Shown one piece after another: positions 62,569 through 64,000 of a DNA stretch of 64,000 bases. Numbering within the stretch: the stretch's first letter is position 1; every line of letters begins with the position of its first letter. Source of the stretch: Candidatus Pantoea persica (GTDB taxonomy: Bacteria > Pseudomonadota > Gammaproteobacteria > Enterobacterales > Enterobacteriaceae); contig NZ_SMDS01000010.1 in the NCBI RefSeq assembly GCF_013753875.1, positions 124,001 through 188,000 on the forward strand. Direction: 5' to 3'. The notes beneath the pieces are model-generated. The model saw only the letters and a list, made by a program, of their open reading frames with translations. It was not told the DNA's origin and made no database searches. A program made the translations under genes and the position numbers.

Positions 62569-63707
62569 CTAAAGCAGATCGTCCCAGGTGGTAATCAGCT
62601 TCGCCGGCAGTGGCAGCAGCGTTTCGTCCAGCTGCCAGCTCTCCCAGTCGCGAAAGGCGTCGAAGTTCAGTCCGGTGAGCGTCTCTAGCGCGCCTACCGT
62701 GACGCGGTACTCGTCGACATTGAGCTGCTGCGTGCCCTGCGCGCGCGGCAGCACGCGGCGCGGCTCATCCAGCAGCTCCGCTTAGCTCACCAGCAGCGCC
62801 GTGGCCTGCGGCTTGCCCGCCACGTTGACGCGCAGCACCACCTTCCAGAACATCAGCGGCACCCGCCAGTCGGCATACTGTCGCCACTGATCATCCAGCA
62901 CCGGTCCGGTCAGCACGCTGATCTTACGCTTCAACGCCAGCACCCCCGACTCAAGGATATAGCGCTCCACGCCCTGCCAGTACTGCAGGCTCTGGTTAAA
63001 GCGGAAGTGCTGCGGCGAGCAGTTAGTGAAGTGGAAGGTGTCCTTGTTGGCGCACACCGCCTCAGCCGCCGTACCCCAGGTGGGATCGCTGCGGCGCGTC
63101 AGATGGCCGCGGTCGAACCAGCGGCTGTATTCGCTGTAGAAGGCCTGGCCAGTGACATAGAGGCTGTCGATGCGGCTGTCCTCATATCAGCGATCCCCCT
63201 CCTCCAGCAGCGATGGCTGGCCACTGCCGTGATCGATGGAAAGATAGCGCGCGCCCTCGATATTGGTGGCAGTAAAAAAGGCGAGCCGCCGCTCCGCGCT
63301 CATCAGCAGCGAAAAGTGCTGATAGTCGAGCCGCGCCTCCGCGCCCTGCCTGCCGTCGCGCAGTGGTGCCACCTCGGCGGCGCGCGGCGCGATAATGGCG
63401 GCGAGATCGATCGGCGCGCCGTCGAGGAAGTCGGGGCGGAAGCCGTCGCGGTTGCCGTAGTTGGTATCGGGCGCGGCGGCGCTAGCGACGGCCGTGGTCG
63501 CCGCCGCACTATAGGCGGTGAGCGCCTGCATCAGCCGCGCCTGCTGCGCGGCGGGCAGCTGCGGCACTTGCAAAAAGGCGATCGGCAGTAGATCGTTGCT
63601 GTCGCCGGCGATCACGCCCTGATGCAGATGCCGCTGAAAGGCGTAACGCTGCGCGCCTTGCGCCAGCACAGTGCGGGTCTGCGCGCGCTCGTTTCGTTGT
63701 CGCTCAT
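62569..63707 (-). pseudogene. DNA/RNA non-specific endonuclease (NucA family), broken
   Basis: ATG at 63707 behind GGAG starts MSDN, then a frameshift. Later LDYQHFSLLMSAERRLAFFT and TNIEGARYLSIDHGS, then TGA near 63187, then YSRWFDRGHLTRRSDPTWGT: the DRGHL catalytic-His motif of the betabetaalpha-Me nucleases. NKDTFHFTNCSPQHFRFNQS holds the metal Asn region. TAA near 62782 interrupts before AELLDEPRRVLPRAQGTQQL. Ends ITTWDDLL. It may have been a secreted or effector nuclease; no immunity gene is visible. Confidence 0.75.
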
Positions 63708-63776
63708 TTGCTTCTCCATGAAAAAAGCCACGACGCCCTTTTAACGATAGCCGCTGCAGATGAACGATCGGCAAAC

Positions 63777-64000
63777 TTACACCTCGGTCCAGCCGCGCAG
63801 CAGATTATGGTCGAGGTTGAGCAGCGACAGCACCTCTTCGCTCTCGCCGTGGCGCGCCTTCAGGCTTTGCAGGGTGCGGTCCAGCTCGAACAGCATGGCG
63901 CGCTGTTTATCGTCGCGCACCATCGACTGGATCCAGAGAAAGGTGGCGGTGCGCACGCCGCGCGTCACCGGCGTGACGCAGTACAGGCTGCTGGCGAGAT
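63777..64000 (-). CDS. ybiX: PKHD-type hydroxylase YbiX, 3' part, cut by window edge
   Basis: Fe(II)/2-oxoglutarate oxygenase family. The last 74 residues read [40 protein letters not shown] and [20 protein letters not shown], very close to E. coli YbiX. The family has SLHxVTPVTRG, where the His is an iron ligand; here the codon is TAC (Tyr) at 63979-63981. The Arg that binds 2-oxoglutarate is present. The frame is open to the window edge, but activity is doubtful. Confidence 0.85.
   Translation of the reverse strand, partial: LASSLYCVTPVTRGVRTATFLWIQSMVRDDKQRAMLFELDRTLQSLKARHGESEEVLSLLNLDHNLLRGWTEV

Noticed and set aside
62569..63707. Toxin-immunity pair around the non-specific nuclease
   Set aside because: The nuclease frame is broken at least three times and no small immunity-like frame lies next to it.

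Overview
This window comes from a gammaproteobacterium of the Enterobacterales. Gene content and order match the Pantoea/Erwinia side of the order: icd-rluE-nudJ-mnmA-hflD-purB-phoPQ-roxA-pepT-potABCD-cobB-lolCDE-mfd, then tcy-fli-rcsA-dsrB-yodD-yedP. The DNA is GC-rich, but about two thirds of the recognisable genes are broken by in-frame stops, frameshifts, small deletions, or large deletions that fuse neighbours. Housekeeping genes are intact. This looks like a recently host-restricted lineage (for example an insect-associated Pantoea-like symbiont) at an early stage of genome erosion. The placement is inferred from gene content and order only.

Layout. 1-5.1 kb: intact 5' part of ldcA, broken emtA, and a decayed polyol/sugar module (regulator remnant, ABC binding protein and permease, transketolase, FGGY kinase). 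5.2-9.3 kb: a decayed FIST-domain chemoreceptor, remnants of MFS, FAD-monooxygenase and glgX genes, and an intact yciG. 9.5-13.5 kb: a decayed GABA-type module (MocR regulator, aminotransferase, permease) carrying a (TC)25 microsatellite, fused by deletion to hiuH. 13.7-15.7 kb: an intact TetR regulator and three small AriR/YcgZ-family proteins. 15.7-17.5 kb: dead umuDC behind a good LexA box. 17.5-22.5 kb: a nearly gene-free stretch with one decayed FAD oxidase.

22.5-43 kb is the conserved core. icd, rluE, mnmA, purB, phoP, phoQ, cobB, lolCDE and mfd are intact. nudJ, roxA, pepT and potABCD are broken, and hflD carries compensating shifts. 43-55 kb holds ycfT/tcy fusions and the flagellar cluster; only fliJ is intact, fliG keeps a shortened open frame, and fliA, fliZ, fliD, fliS, fliT, fliL and fliM are not seen. 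55-64 kb holds dead rcsA, a dead chemoreceptor, intact dsrB and a Pmp3-like gene, dead yodD, yedP and gpgS, a decayed hydrolase/isomerase/SDR group, a dead nuclease, and the end of ybiX with a suspicious active-site change.

Overall the cell keeps its TCA, purine, tRNA-modification, lipoprotein-export, transcription-repair and PhoPQ functions. It has lost motility, chemotaxis, SOS mutagenesis, spermidine import, cystine import, several sugar and amino-acid uptake routes, and RcsA. Regulatory sites (LexA, PhoP, RcsAB, CRP-like) often outlast the genes they served. I found no CRISPR array, tRNA, rRNA, intact transposase or prophage, and no convincing new multi-gene system. The most notable signals are the repeat expansions, the frame-preserving deletions, a neutralised PhoQ acidic patch, the return of CTAG, and a candidate small RNA near 47.35 kb.
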